The position numbers were made by a program, and so were the translations under genes. Source: Microbacterium suwonense (GTDB lineage: Bacteria > Actinomycetota > Actinomycetes > Actinomycetales > Microbacteriaceae). From it: DNA of 64,000 nucleotides. The notes under the pieces are model-generated. The model was not told the DNA's origin. It worked only from the letters and a program-made list of their open reading frames with translations, and made no database searches. Shown in pieces: positions 25,431 through 34,262 of the stretch (its first letter is position 1; every line of letters begins with the position of its first letter). Where the stretch lies: positions 2,604,001-2,668,000 of the forward strand of contig NZ_AP027728.1 in assembly GCF_030296555.1 (NCBI RefSeq), in the 5' to 3' direction.

Positions 25431-26348
25431 ATGCGCGGTGTTCCGGAGCTGGATGCGCTCGAGCTGTTGTGCGCGGCGGTGCGCTACGGATCGATATCCC
25501 AGGCGGCGCGCACCTGCGGGGTGACGCAGCAGTCGGCCTCGGTGCGGCTGCGCGGAATCGAGCGACAGCTGGGCATGGAGCTGTTCCTGCGCACTCCGCG
25601 CGGAGTCGTGCCGACTGCGGAGGGCGAGACCGTCGCCTCCTGGGCGGCCGACGTGCTCGCCGGGGCGGAGCGGTTCCGCGCCGGCGTTGAGACGCTGCGT
25701 GATGAGCATCGGCGCGAGCTGACGGTGGCGGCGAGCCAGACCGTTGCGGCTCATATGATCCCGACCTGGCTGGTCGCATTGCGCGAACGGCAGGTGCGCT
25801 CCGGTGGGACGCCCACCGCCGTACGGCTGCTCACGGGTAACAGCGTCGAGGTGACCGAGCTGGTGCGCGGAGGCGCGGCGGATCTGGGCTTCATCGAGTC
25901 GTCCACGATTCCCGGCGGCCTGTCGCAGACCGCTGTCGGGGTGGACGCCCTGGTGCTGGTCGTGGCGCCGACGCATCCCTGGTCGGGTCGCGATGGGATC
26001 GCGATGGCTGAGGTGGCGGATGCCGCGCTCGTGGCGCGTGAGGAGGGCAGCGGCACCAGGCAGACCTGGGAGGATGCCGTCCGCACACGCCTCGGGAGGG
26101 ACGTCGCCGATCCATCCGTGGTTCTGCCGACGTCTGCTGCAGTCCGTCTCGCCGCCGCGGAGGGCCTGGCGCCCGCCGTGCTGTCGCGTCTCGCCGTGGC
26201 GGACGATCTTCGGCTCGGACGCCTGTCGGAGGTGCCGGTGGAAGGCGCGCCCGTCGTGCGACCGATCACTGCGCTGTGGCGCGGCGGGGTGAGGGATCTG
26301 ACCTCGACGAGTCGGGAGCTGGTCGAGGTGGCGACCACGGGAGCATGA
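25431..26348 (+). CDS. LysR-family regulator
   Basis: This 305-residue LysR-type regulator has an N-terminal helix-turn-helix (LDALELLCAAVRYGSISQAART, QQSASVRLRGIERQLGMELF, PTAEGETVASWA). The co-inducer domain (~85-290) includes VRLLTGNSVEVTELVRGGAADLGFIES. It is divergent from the YeiH exporter across 81 bases with AT-rich words (TATCGGGATAATGTCGATA), the expected regulator site. The ATG at 25431 gives MRGVPELDALELL. A long frame open upstream of this ATG is only the antisense of the exporter. Confidence 0.87.
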   Translation: MRGVPELDALELLCAAVRYGSISQAARTCGVTQQSASVRLRGIERQLGMELFLRTPRGVVPTAEGETVASWAADVLAGAERFRAGVETLRDEHRRELTVAASQTVAAHMIPTWLVALRERQVRSGGTPTAVRLLTGNSVEVTELVRGGAADLGFIESSTIPGGLSQTAVGVDALVLVVAPTHPWSGRDGIAMAEVADAALVAREEGSGTRQTWEDAVRTRLGRDVADPSVVLPTSAAVRLAAAEGLAPAVLSRLAVADDLRLGRLSEVPVEGAPVVRPITALWRGGVRDLTSTSRELVEVATTGA

Positions 26349-26413
26349 TCGAGAGCGGGCCCCGCGGCACTGTCGACGCTTGACCAGAGACGGGGGAATG
26401 CCTACCGTGTGAG

Positions 26414-26446
26414 TAAAGCAACATCGAATGTTGATAAAGCAACATT
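26414..26446 (+). promoter_or_regulatory. operator-like repeats before the FAD/Fe-S dehydrogenase
   Basis: TAAAGCAACAT occurs at 26414-26424 and again at 26435-26445, exactly 21 bases (two helical turns) apart. Between them ATGTT at 26428-26432 makes AACAT/ATGTT inverted pairs with each copy. The AT-rich block stands out from its GC-rich surroundings, 64 bases before the gene. The regulator is unknown; a GntR/FCD remnant lies downstream at 29.8 kb. Confidence 0.55.
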
Positions 26447-26509
26447 CACTGGGTCGGATGCTCGTGCCCGACGACGAACGCCGACGAATCGCTGGAGAGA
26501 GAAGACGCC

Positions 26510-29314
26510 ATGCTCGAGATCGCCGTCGATCTGGCCGCCGAACTGCGTGACCAGGGGCTCGCGGATGTCTCGGTCAGCGACATTGATCGAGCGATGTACT
26601 CCTCCGACGCCTCGCTCTACCGGGTCGTGCCGCAGGCCGTGGTGCGCGCGCAGCACGTGGACGAGCTGCATGCCGTGCACGAGGTGTCGCGTCGGCTCGG
26701 AGTGCCGTTGACCCTGCGCGGGTCGGGAACCTCGATCGCGGGCAACGCCATCGGCTCCGGCATCGTCGTCGACACCCGCGGACTCAACCGTGTGCTCAAC
26801 ATCGATCCGGAAGCGCGGACCGCGACCGTCGAGCCCGGAGTGGTGCACTCCGAGCTGCAGCGCGCCGCCGCCCCGCACGGGCTGCGGTTCGGACCCGATC
26901 CGTCGTCGCACACCCGCGCCACGATCGGCGGCATGATCGGCAACAACGCCTGCGGGTCGCGAGCCCTCGGCTACGGCCGCACGGTCGACAACGTCGAGGA
27001 GCTCGAGGTGATCTGGGGCGCAGACACCGCATCACCCGAGATCACAGCCGGTCTCGGCGCGCTCGCCGAACGCAACCTCGGCACGATCAGAACCCAGTTC
27101 GGCCGGTTCGGTCGGCAGGTGTCGGGATACTCCCTGGAGCACCTGCTGCCCGAGCGACGCAGCATCCCGAAGTTTCTGGTGGGCACCGAAGGGACACTCG
27201 CGACCGTCACCAGGGCGACCGTGCGCCTGGTGAGCGCCCCCGCATCGCGGGTGCTCGTCGCGCTCGGCTACCCGGACATGGCGCACGCCGCGGATGCCGT
27301 CCCGCAGATCCGCGCCGGCATCGCCCCGTACGAGAGCCCGCAGCTGCGACTGACCGCGCTGGAGGGCATGGATGCACGGATCATCGACCTGGTCCGCAGC
27401 CGGGGAGTGGTGGTGCCAGAACTGCCCCGGGGCACGGGCTGGCTGTTCGCCGAGATCGGCGGCGAAGCCGGGGCGGTGGCGGATGCCGCAGTCAAGGTCA
27501 TCACGGCGTCCGGGAGCCTGGCATCCCGGGTTGTCAGCACCCCGGCGGAGCAGGACGCGCTCTGGCGGATCCGCGAAGACGGCGGCGGCCTGGCCGGCCG
27601 CGCGCTGCCGACGCCGGCGCATGCCGGATGGGAGGACTCGGCGGTGCCGCCCGAGCATCTGGGTGCGTGGCTGCGCGATTTCGAGCGTCTGCTGGTGGAT
27701 CACGGGCTCAAGGGCATCCCGTACGGGCACTTCGGCGACGGGTGCATCCACGTGCGGATCGACTTCCCGTTCCAGCCGGGAGATGCGGCATCCGCGACGG
27801 TGTTCCACGACTTCATGCACGCCGCGGCATCCGCCCTTCAGAAGTACGGGGGAACAATATCCGGCGAGCACGGTGACGGACGCACGCGCTCCGAGCTGCT
27901 GCCGTACATGTATGAACCCGATGCGCTGCGGCTGTTCGACGAGGTGAAGCGCATCTGTGACCCGCGCGGACTGATGAACCCGGGCGTGATCGCCGACCCG
28001 TCCGGCGACGGGCCCGCCGACATCACCGAGGATCTGCGCACGGTGCGCCCGCGAGGGCGCCCGCGTACCGCACTGAAGCTGCTGCACGACGGCGGCGATC
28101 TGGGCGCGGCCGTGCACCGCTGCACGGGAGTCGGCAAGTGCGTCGCCCCGCACGCCGCAGGCGTGATGTGCCCCTCGTATCAGGCGACGAGGAACGAGAA
28201 GGACTCGACGCGAGGACGAGCACGGGTGCTACAAGAGGCGCTCGATGGCGGGCTGCTGCGCGACGGCCTCACCAGCGCCGCTGTCGACGAGGCTCTGGAT
28301 CTGTGCCTGGCGTGCAAGGGCTGCGCGACCGACTGCCCGACCGGGGTCGACATGGCGACCTACAAGTCAGAGGTGCTGCATCAGAAGCACGACGTGGCGG
28401 GCATCCGCCGACCGCGTTCGCACCTGACGCTCGGCCGCCTGCCGCTGTGGGCACGGCTGGCGGCGCCGGTGGCGACGATCGCGAACCTGGCGGCGCGGAT
28501 CCCGCCGCTTGCGGCCCTGGGCAAGTGGGCCGTCGGCATCGACCAGCGTCGTTCCACCCCGACGTTCGCCCCGCGCACGCTGCGACGAGCGGATCGCCGG
28601 GCGGTCACCGGCGGCGGTCAGCCGGATGTCTGGATCTGGGCCGACTCGTTCACAGATCACTTCTTCCCGAACTCGGGAGTCGCCGCGCTGGAGTACCTGC
28701 GTGCGAACGGGATCGATGCCCGGGTGATCCAGGACGACGCCTGCTGCGGCCTGACCTGGATCACGACAGGTCAGCTGGACCGCGCCAAGCCCATGGTCAC
28801 CCGCACGGTCGAGCGGCTCGCCGCCTATGTGGACTCGGGTGTCCCCGTGCTCGGCCTGGAGCCCTCGTGCACGGCCACGCTGCGCTCGGACGTTCTGGAT
28901 CTGGTCGATTCCGCCGACGCCCGGCGCGTGGCCGACGGCGTGCTCACCTTCGCCGAGCTGGTCACCCGACTGAAGCTGCCGGTGCCCGACCTCACCGGCG
29001 TCGAGGTGGTCGCGCAGCCGCACTGCCATCAGAACGCCGTGCTCGGCTGGAGCGTGGACGAAGCACTGCTGCGTCATGCCGGAGCGACGGTCACCCGTGT
29101 GGACGGATGCTGCGGACTGGCCGGCAACTTCGGCGTCGAGAAGGGCCACTACGAGGTCAGCGTCGCGGTGGCCGAGACGCACCTGCTGCCCAGCCTGCGC
29201 GCACATCCAGACGCGGTGGTGCTGGCCGACGGCATGAGCTGCCGCATCCAGGTCGACGACCTGACCGATCGCCCGACCATGCATCTCGCCGAGCTGCTGG
29301 CGTCGAGACTCTGA
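26510..29314 (+). CDS. FAD- and Fe-S-binding D-2-hydroxyacid (lactate-type) dehydrogenase
   Basis: This 934-residue fused dehydrogenase has an FAD_binding_4 domain (~35-210: LTLRGSGTSIAGNAIG, ATIGGMIGNNACGSRALGYG). The FAD-oxidase C domain (~215-490) has YGHFGDGCIHVRIDFPF and SGEHGDGRTRSELLPYMY. A two-cluster ferredoxin part (~535-620) shows CTGVGKCVAPHAAGVMCPSY and CLACKGCATDCP. The heterodisulfide-reductase-like end has two CCG motifs (DDACCGLTW ~742, DGCCGLAGNFG ~865). This layout oxidises D-lactate, glycolate or 2-hydroxyglutarate and feeds electrons to the chain. GGAGAG lies before the ATG. No other gene shares its operon. Confidence 0.88.
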   Translation: MLEIAVDLAAELRDQGLADVSVSDIDRAMYSSDASLYRVVPQAVVRAQHVDELHAVHEVSRRLGVPLTLRGSGTSIAGNAIGSGIVVDTRGLNRVLNIDPEARTATVEPGVVHSELQRAAAPHGLRFGPDPSSHTRATIGGMIGNNACGSRALGYGRTVDNVEELEVIWGADTASPEITAGLGALAERNLGTIRTQFGRFGRQVSGYSLEHLLPERRSIPKFLVGTEGTLATVTRATVRLVSAPASRVLVALGYPDMAHAADAVPQIRAGIAPYESPQLRLTALEGMDARIIDLVRSRGVVVPELPRGTGWLFAEIGGEAGAVADAAVKVITASGSLASRVVSTPAEQDALWRIREDGGGLAGRALPTPAHAGWEDSAVPPEHLGAWLRDFERLLVDHGLKGIPYGHFGDGCIHVRIDFPFQPGDAASATVFHDFMHAAASALQKYGGTISGEHGDGRTRSELLPYMYEPDALRLFDEVKRICDPRGLMNPGVIADPSGDGPADITEDLRTVRPRGRPRTALKLLHDGGDLGAAVHRCTGVGKCVAPHAAGVMCPSYQATRNEKDSTRGRARVLQEALDGGLLRDGLTSAAVDEALDLCLACKGCATDCPTGVDMATYKSEVLHQKHDVAGIRRPRSHLTLGRLPLWARLAAPVATIANLAARIPPLAALGKWAVGIDQRRSTPTFAPRTLRRADRRAVTGGGQPDVWIWADSFTDHFFPNSGVAALEYLRANGIDARVIQDDACCGLTWITTGQLDRAKPMVTRTVERLAAYVDSGVPVLGLEPSCTATLRSDVLDLVDSADARRVADGVLTFAELVTRLKLPVPDLTGVEVVAQPHCHQNAVLGWSVDEALLRHAGATVTRVDGCCGLAGNFGVEKGHYEVSVAVAETHLLPSLRAHPDAVVLADGMSCRIQVDDLTDRPTMHLAELLASRL

Positions 29315-29329
29315 CGGAAGTGCGGCCCG

Positions 29330-29803
29330 TCAAGGCAGCGGATGCACGAGCGTGAACCGCTCGCAGAGCACGGGCATATCCGGCGCCCAGCCGCGCGGGT
29401 CCTCGGAGTGGGTGCGCCAGAAGCGCTCGTGGATCTCACGCCACGCGCGGAGCGTGCGGTCGCCCTCGCCTTCGGCGTGGGCGTGCTCTTCACTGACCTC
29501 ATCGAACGGAACCGTGAGCAGCGAGGAGGTGCGGATCACGGCGCGGGGGATCCCGCTGCCGTCGAGGATCACGCTCAGCTCGCCCACCCGCGGCATCGGA
29601 TCGCCGGATGCCTCGTAGTCCCACACAGATGACGCGGTGCCCGTCTTCACGCCGGACATGACGAGTTCGAGCAGGCCATCGGCGTGCTCGGGGGTGGCGC
29701 CGAACGCCCAGGCTTCGGGCGGCTCAGGCGGCAGCTCCGGGAGTGTGCTGCGCAGATCCTGCCAGTAGGAGGCGAGGACTTCGGGATCGGCGGTGATGCT
29801 CAT
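29330..29803 (-). CDS. ASCH-domain protein
   Basis: This is a 157-residue ASCH protein, a beta-barrel related to PUA domains and thought to bind RNA or nucleosides. Typical features are WAFGATPEHADGLLELVMSG, KTGTASSVWDYE (GxKxxT-like), GELSVILDGSGIPRAVIRT and VPFDEVSEEHAHAEGEGDRTL, with WREIHERFW. It converges with the dehydrogenase with only 15 bases between stops. Nothing shows its substrate. Confidence 0.85.
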   Translation of the reverse strand: MSITADPEVLASYWQDLRSTLPELPPEPPEAWAFGATPEHADGLLELVMSGVKTGTASSVWDYEASGDPMPRVGELSVILDGSGIPRAVIRTSSLLTVPFDEVSEEHAHAEGEGDRTLRAWREIHERFWRTHSEDPRGWAPDMPVLCERFTLVHPLP

Positions 29804-29860
29804 GCTTCGACACTAGGCGCGAGCCACCATTGACAGTGGGGGTCTCCATCTTCCGGGGCC

Positions 29861-30205
29861 GTGCAGGCTGCTGCCGCACTGGCGCGGCTGTGTGCTGATC
29901 AGGAGAAGCGACTGGCGGAGCGTGACATCGACGGGCACCGCCGCCTGGACATTCTCTTTCACCGCGCCCTCTGGCAGGCGAGTGGGAACTCCCGGATCCT
30001 GCGCGCCGGTGAGCCGCTGCTCGATCAGATGCTGCTCGGCAATGCGCTCTCCGCGCGGCAGCCGGGTCGTGGCGATCAGTCACTCCAGGAGCATCGGGCG
30101 ATCATCGATGCGATCGCCCGCGCCGATGCGAGTGCCGCCGAGGATCTCGCCCGCACGCACATCTGGCGATCGCATCAGAGCTTCGCCGACGCCATCGCGT
30201 CGTAG
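29861..30205 (+). pseudogene. GntR-family regulator remnant (FCD domain only)
   Basis: This frame holds only the effector half of an FCD-type GntR regulator. It has RLDILFHRALWQASGN, LDQMLLGNALSARQ, LQEHRAIIDAIARADASAAEDLARTHI. The ~80-residue winged helix is missing: in frame, a TGA at 29830 closes the sequence upstream and no helix-turn-helix is found. The region before it belongs to the divergent ASCH gene, so the 5' part was lost. It may once have controlled the dehydrogenase at 26.5 kb. Confidence 0.7.
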
Positions 30206-30375
30206 GCCGACGCCATCGCGTCGTGGTCGGCCAGGGGCTCCCGGATGCCGACGCGGAGCGTGCCGGCAGCGTCCTGGGCCGGATCGGAGGCGACCCCTTG
30301 ACGGGCCGATGCGGTCTGGCTATGGTTGTTCGCATTCCGACAATAAATGTTGGAAATAGAACATGGCTGGAGAGG

Positions 30376-30558
30376 ATGAGCTCGATGGCAGAGACCGAGA
30401 CTCGCGCGGAGACCGTGCTGCGGTATGGACTGGTCGGGGCAGGCACGATGGGCCAGGAGCACATCCGCTACATCGAGCTCATCGACGGCGGCGAGATCGT
30501 TGCGATCGCTGACCCGCATGTGCAGACGACGTCGACGGTACACGACGTGAGAGAGTAG
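30376..30558 (+). pseudogene. Gfo/Idh/MocA dehydrogenase remnant (N-terminus only)
   Basis: About 60 residues remain: LRYGLVGAGTMGQEHIRYIELIDGGEIVAIADPH is a clear NAD-binding start of a Gfo/Idh/MocA enzyme. After HVQTTSTVHDVRE the frame stops at 30556-30558. The remaining ~300 residues are absent, and the DeoR gene begins 10 bases later. This marks a deletion endpoint near 30525-30558. Its upstream region (AATAAATGTTGGAAATAG) is AT-rich and may keep the old promoter. Confidence 0.75.
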
Positions 30559-30567
30559 GTGGAGGAC

Positions 30568-31342
30568 ATGGGGGAACTGACGCTCTGTCCGCTCGCCAGC
30601 GTTCGATCGTTCAGGATCTGAAGGAGCGCGGCTTCGTCGCGACGACGGCACTCGCCGAGAAATACCACGTCTCGGACATGACGATCAGACGCGATTCCCG
30701 GCGGCTCGAGGAGCAGGGGATCGCGCGGTCGGTGCACGGCGGGCTCATGCTTCCGCACGGCACGATCCACGTCGCGGGGTTCGCCGCACGAGCGGAGGAC
30801 GACAGCGATGCCAAGCGCAGCATCGCCGCCGCCTGCGCCGAGATCATCTCGTCCACGGAGCGCGTCTTCATCGATGCGGGCACCACCGCCTTCAGCGTCG
30901 CTCGGGCGCTGCCGCCCACCTTCGAGGGCACGCTCATCACGCACTCCGCGCCGGTCATGCAGCTCGCCCTGCAGCGCCGAACGCCACGACGATCTCCCTC
31001 GGCGGTCAGCTGCTCCACGACAGCCAGGCATTCGTCGGCCACCTCGCCATCGCCAACCTGGAGGGCCTGCGGGCCGAGACGGCCTTCATGGGCATCGCGG
31101 GAGTGAACGCGCACGGCCTGTACATCGAGCGGAATCTGGAGCTCTCGACCAAGCGCGCGATCATGGCGGCATCCGACCGGGTCGTCCTCGTCGCCGCGAG
31201 CAGCAAGCTGGGCCGCAGCGATCTGGTGCGCCTCGGCGACTTCCACGACATCGACGTGCTGGTGACAGATCACGAACCGCCGGCAGCGATCGCCGCCGCG
31301 CTCGCCGATGCCGATGTCGAGGTCATCGTCACCGGGGAGTGA
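30568..31342 (+). CDS. DeoR-family sugar regulator, two frameshifts
   Basis: After repair this is a DeoR-type repressor of about 258 residues. The helix-turn-helix is RQRSIVQDLKERGFVATT, then SDMTIRRDSRRLEEQG. The sugar-phosphate-sensing domain has FIDAGTTAFSVARAL, THSAPVMQLAL, TAFMGIAGVNAHGLYIE, KRAIMAASDRVVLVAASSK and LVTDHEPP. The ATG at 30568 reads correctly only if one G is added to the G5 run 30570-30574 (MGGTDALSARQRS). A second added G near 30979 restores RRNATTISLGGQLLHDS. The order after a dehydrogenase remnant suggests it once regulated a lost sugar-acid or polyol pathway. Confidence 0.78.
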
Positions 31343-31425
31343 CGGCTGGCGAGCGTCGTAGGTGCCGACTGCACCGTCGGCCGGAGTCGGCACCAGCGGG
31401 AGGGGCCTGCGGCTAATGTCGGAGC

Positions 31426-32121
31426 GTGAACAGGACCGATCGCCTCTACGCCTTGGTGGAGGGATTGCGCGCAGTGGCGCCACGACCGCGCAGCGCCCGG
31501 TGGTTGGCCGAACGCTTCGAGGTCAGCATCCGAACAGTCGAACGCGACATCAGTGCACTGCAGCAGGCGGGGGTGCCGATCTGAGCGGAGTCGGGGCGCA
31601 CGCGCGGCTACTGCCTGGCACCCGAGCGGACCCTGCCACCGGTGAACTTCACTCCCGACGCGGCCGTCGCGGTGGCCGTTGCGCTGCGGCTGACGGATGC
31701 ATCACCGTTCCATCCCGCTGCCAGGACGGCACTGCACAAGCTGACCTTCGCGATGGACGATGCGGATGCCTCCTCAGCCCGGGAACGGGCTCAGCGAGTG
31801 CATTTTCTGAGGGATCGACCGGCTCGACCCCGCGTCCCGCGGGCGATCGCGGACGCCCTGTCGACGCGGCGCGTGCTGCGGATGTCCTACGTCGATCGCA
31901 ACGGCAGGCACACGGCACGTGAGATCGAGCCGCTCGGCTATGTCGAGGCGGACGGCGTCTGGTGCCTCGTCGCGTGGTGTCGGCTGCGCGACGGCATCCG
32001 TGCGTTCCGGATCGACCGCATCCGGGGCGTGACCGTGACAGCGGGGACGCCCGAACCCCGACCGCTCACCGGCGATGATCTCGACATCGCCTACGGGTCG
32101 CTCGAGCCGCTCGAACTCTGA
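31426..32121 (+). pseudogene. WYL-domain regulator with an in-frame TGA
   Basis: One frame from the GTG at 31426 (six bases after TAATGT) to 32121 encodes an HTH_11 plus WYL regulator of 231 codons. The helix-turn-helix is SARWLAERFEVSIRTVERDISALQQAGVPI, and the WYL part is RVLRMSYVDRNGRHTAREIEPLGYVEADGVWCLVAWC. At 31582-31584 a TGA stands where relatives have Trp (GVPIWAEPGR). The reading frame is otherwise intact, so this is one nonsense change (TGG to TGA) or a base error. The typical TRGYCL region follows. Confidence 0.75.
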
Positions 32122-32211
32122 GATCGCCAGAATCGCCGACAGCACGCTGTCGCGCACAGTCGTCAGGCTGGGCAGGTCGAGAACAACCTCGACCACTCAC
32201 CGAGGAGAACC

Positions 32212-32640
32212 ACGAACCTTGTCTCTGTGCGCCTCATCACTGACGACGTCTCGCGTCTCGCTGACTTCTACGAGCTCGTCACCGGCGGCATCGCCGCACG
32301 CAACGGCGATGTGTTCGCTGAACTCAGGACATCGCTCGGTACGCTCGCGATCGGCAGCACCCGCACCGTGCCCGCGTTCGCACCGGGCGCCGCAGAGGGC
32401 GGGAACAACCGATCGGCGATCATCGAATTCCTGACCGCGGATGTCGACGCGGAGTACGCCCGCCTTCGCGACGTCGTGGATTCGTGGGTCAACGAGCCGA
32501 CGGACATGCCCTGGGGCAACCGTTCGCTGCTGCGCGACCCCGACGGGAACCTCGTGAATCTCTTCACCCCGGTCACCCCGGCGGCTGTCGAGAAGTTCGC
32601 GCGCTTCTCGGGAGGAGACGACCGGCACCGGGGTAGGTGA
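32212..32640 (+). CDS. VOC (glyoxalase/bleomycin-resistance) protein with possible ACG start
   Basis: This is a ~142-residue VOC-fold protein of the dioxygenase/glyoxalase superfamily. It opens with NLVSVRLITDDVSRLADFYELVTG and has VDAEYARLRDVVDSWVNEPTDMPWGNRSLLRDPDGNLVNLFTP, where the Glu/His metal-ligand pattern is only partly kept. The family usually starts M-N-L-V. Here an ACG at 32212-32214 lies in that place, with GAGGAGAA a few bases upstream. The first conventional start (GTG at 32227) has no such site. Either ATG has mutated to ACG or the start is unusual. Substrate unknown. Confidence 0.7.
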   Translation, partial: TNLVSVRLITDDVSRLADFYELVTGGIAARNGDVFAELRTSLGTLAIGSTRTVPAFAPGAAEGGNNRSAIIEFLTADVDAEYARLRDVVDSWVNEPTDMPWGNRSLLRDPDGNLVNLFTPVTPAAVEKFARFSGGDDRHRGR

Positions 32641-32674
32641 CCCGCGGATACACGCCGTGTCCTATGGTCGAGGC

Positions 32675-33457
32675 ATGGTGGATCTGCGGGTCGGGTTCCT
32701 CGGCGATGGGCACATCAACCGGGTGCTGCGCCGGGCGGTGCACGAGTCCCGTCCCTATCGGGTGATCGGCGCCTATGGCCGGGATGACCCCCTTCCGGGA
32801 GCGGGTGCGGTCGACGTGATCGTCGAAGCATCGACCCAGCAGGCCGTGCAGGAGCGGGTGCCCGCGCTGCTGGACAGCGGCGTGGACGTCATCCTGCTGT
32901 CGGTCGGCGCGCTCGCCGATGCCGGATTGCGCTCGGCGCTGCTGAGGCGGATGCCGGGCCGCGGCCTGCTCATTCCCTGCACCGGCGCGATCGGCGGACT
33001 GGACCAGGTCCGCGCGCTGCGCGCCGCCGGGCCGTTGACCGCCGTTTCACTGGAGAGCCGCAAGCTGCCTGCCACACTCATCCAGCAGTGGATGCCAAGC
33101 GACCTGCAGGCGACGCTGCGCGCCGGCGACGCGGAGATCGTGCTGGCGGATGGGCCGGCGGGTGAGGTGGCACAGCGATTCCCGGCATCCGCCAACGTCG
33201 CTGCAGCGCTCGCGCTCGCTGCGGATGCCTGGGACATCGCGACTGCGAGGGTCGTCGCCGATCCCGATGCGGCGGCGACCCGGCACGAGATCCGCGCCGC
33301 TGGTGCGCTCGGCGAGGTGCGCGCCATCGTCACCAATGCGCCGTCGCCCGAGCGCCCTCGATCCAGCGCCGTGGTGGCATGGGCGGCACTGCGGGCACTG
33401 GACGATTACGCGAGGCTTCGACGGTTCCCGGAGGCCGGCGGTGTCGCGTTCCTCTGA
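32675..33457 (+). CDS. aspartate dehydrogenase-like oxidoreductase
   Basis: This ~260-residue NAD(P)-dependent enzyme resembles L-aspartate dehydrogenase (NadX-type, DUF108). The Rossmann start is LRVGFLGDGHINRVL. AVDVIVEASTQQAVQERVP and LIPCTGAIGGLDQVRAL follow the NadX pattern, and the C-terminal region has SANVAAALALAADAWD. The ATG at 32675 lies six bases after TATGGT, a leaderless layout. Aspartate dehydrogenases make iminoaspartate for NAD synthesis; no nad genes are nearby, so another amino acid is possible. Confidence 0.75.
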   Translation: MVDLRVGFLGDGHINRVLRRAVHESRPYRVIGAYGRDDPLPGAGAVDVIVEASTQQAVQERVPALLDSGVDVILLSVGALADAGLRSALLRRMPGRGLLIPCTGAIGGLDQVRALRAAGPLTAVSLESRKLPATLIQQWMPSDLQATLRAGDAEIVLADGPAGEVAQRFPASANVAAALALAADAWDIATARVVADPDAAATRHEIRAAGALGEVRAIVTNAPSPERPRSSAVVAWAALRALDDYARLRRFPEAGGVAFL

Positions 33458-33492
33458 TGCGGTTCTCCTTCGTGCGCCAGGAGTGCTGAGAC

Positions 33493-33528
33493 GAGAAGCA
33501 CGCGGCCACGACGGACCGCCTGCTTCTC
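33493..33528. terminator. bidirectional terminator between convergent genes
   Basis: GAGAAGC (33493-33499) pairs with GCTTCTC (33522-33528), with inner CGG/CCG pairs in the loop. It sits 36 bases after the aspartate dehydrogenase-like stop and 14 bases from the azoreductase stop. Confidence 0.6.
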
Positions 33529-33541
33529 GCCTCTGTTCGCC

Positions 33542-34207
33542 CTACGCGGCAGCGGCGTCTGCGAAGCTCGCTGCGACGCGCTTGCCGTGCTCCTCGGCCG
33601 CCTCATGCGCCCGAGCGCGGTTCTCCTTGGCGAGGTCCACCAGGTGGGCCATCGCCGGGTTGTGCTCGGCGAGTGTCAGCTCGGTCTCGATGATCTCGGT
33701 CTCGTAGCCGAACACGTCGCGGAAGATGCGCACCAGCCACGGGGTGCCGTGGTCCCAGCCGTAGCGCGGTGTTCCCTCGGAGTATCCGCCGCCACGGGAG
33801 GCGACGATGAAGGCGGTCTTACCCTCGCCGGGGCGTGTTCCGGGGCTGAAGCGGCTGTCGGTGATGATGGCGTCCAGCCAGGCCTTGGTGTGCTGCGAGA
33901 CGCCGAAGTTGTAGAACGGGGCGCCGATGATGAGCACGTCCGCGGCGTCGACCTCGTCCGCGAGCATCCGCGCGTAGTCGACGGCGGCGACCTGCTCGTC
34001 CGAACGCTGATCCTCGGGCACGAACCCGGCATTCGCGGCCAGGCCCCACGTGGCAGGCGGCACCGGGTCGGCGGCGAGGTCGCGGCGTGTGACCGTGGCC
34101 ACGTCGCCGAGTTCCGAGGTCAGGGTCTCGAGCAGGGTGTCCGACAGTGCGCGGCTGACGGACGCCTCACCGCGGATGGAGGCGTCGAGGCGGAAGATGC
34201 GGGTCAT
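33542..34207 (-). CDS. FMN-dependent NADH:quinone/azo reductase (AcpD-like)
   Basis: This 221-residue flavodoxin-fold reductase of the AzoR/AcpD family opens with RIFRLDASIRG (FMN phosphate loop). It has DVLIIGAPFYNFGVSQHTKAWLDAI and KTAFIVASRGGGYSEG, which contact the flavin. It reduces quinones or azo compounds with NAD(P)H by two-electron transfer. It is the third gene of a minus-strand set after an SDR and an NADP-binding reductase. A TetR regulator divergent from the set probably responds to a quinone-like or electrophilic compound. Confidence 0.85.
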   Translation of the reverse strand: MTRIFRLDASIRGEASVSRALSDTLLETLTSELGDVATVTRRDLAADPVPPATWGLAANAGFVPEDQRSDEQVAAVDYARMLADEVDAADVLIIGAPFYNFGVSQHTKAWLDAIITDSRFSPGTRPGEGKTAFIVASRGGGYSEGTPRYGWDHGTPWLVRIFRDVFGYETEIIETELTLAEHNPAMAHLVDLAKENRARAHEAAEEHGKRVAASFADAAAA

Positions 34208-34262
34208 AGTGTGTCGCTTTCTCTGTTTTTTGGGGGTGGGATCTACAGGTGCCGTCCGCGGC

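Noticed and set aside
26510..29314. Two separate genes for the FAD and Fe-S parts
   Set aside because: The frame is continuous for 934 residues and the domain order matches known fused dehydrogenases.
31582..31584. TGA read as selenocysteine
   Set aside because: The codon replaces Trp in a WYL regulator, there is no redox site, and no SECIS-like hairpin follows directly.
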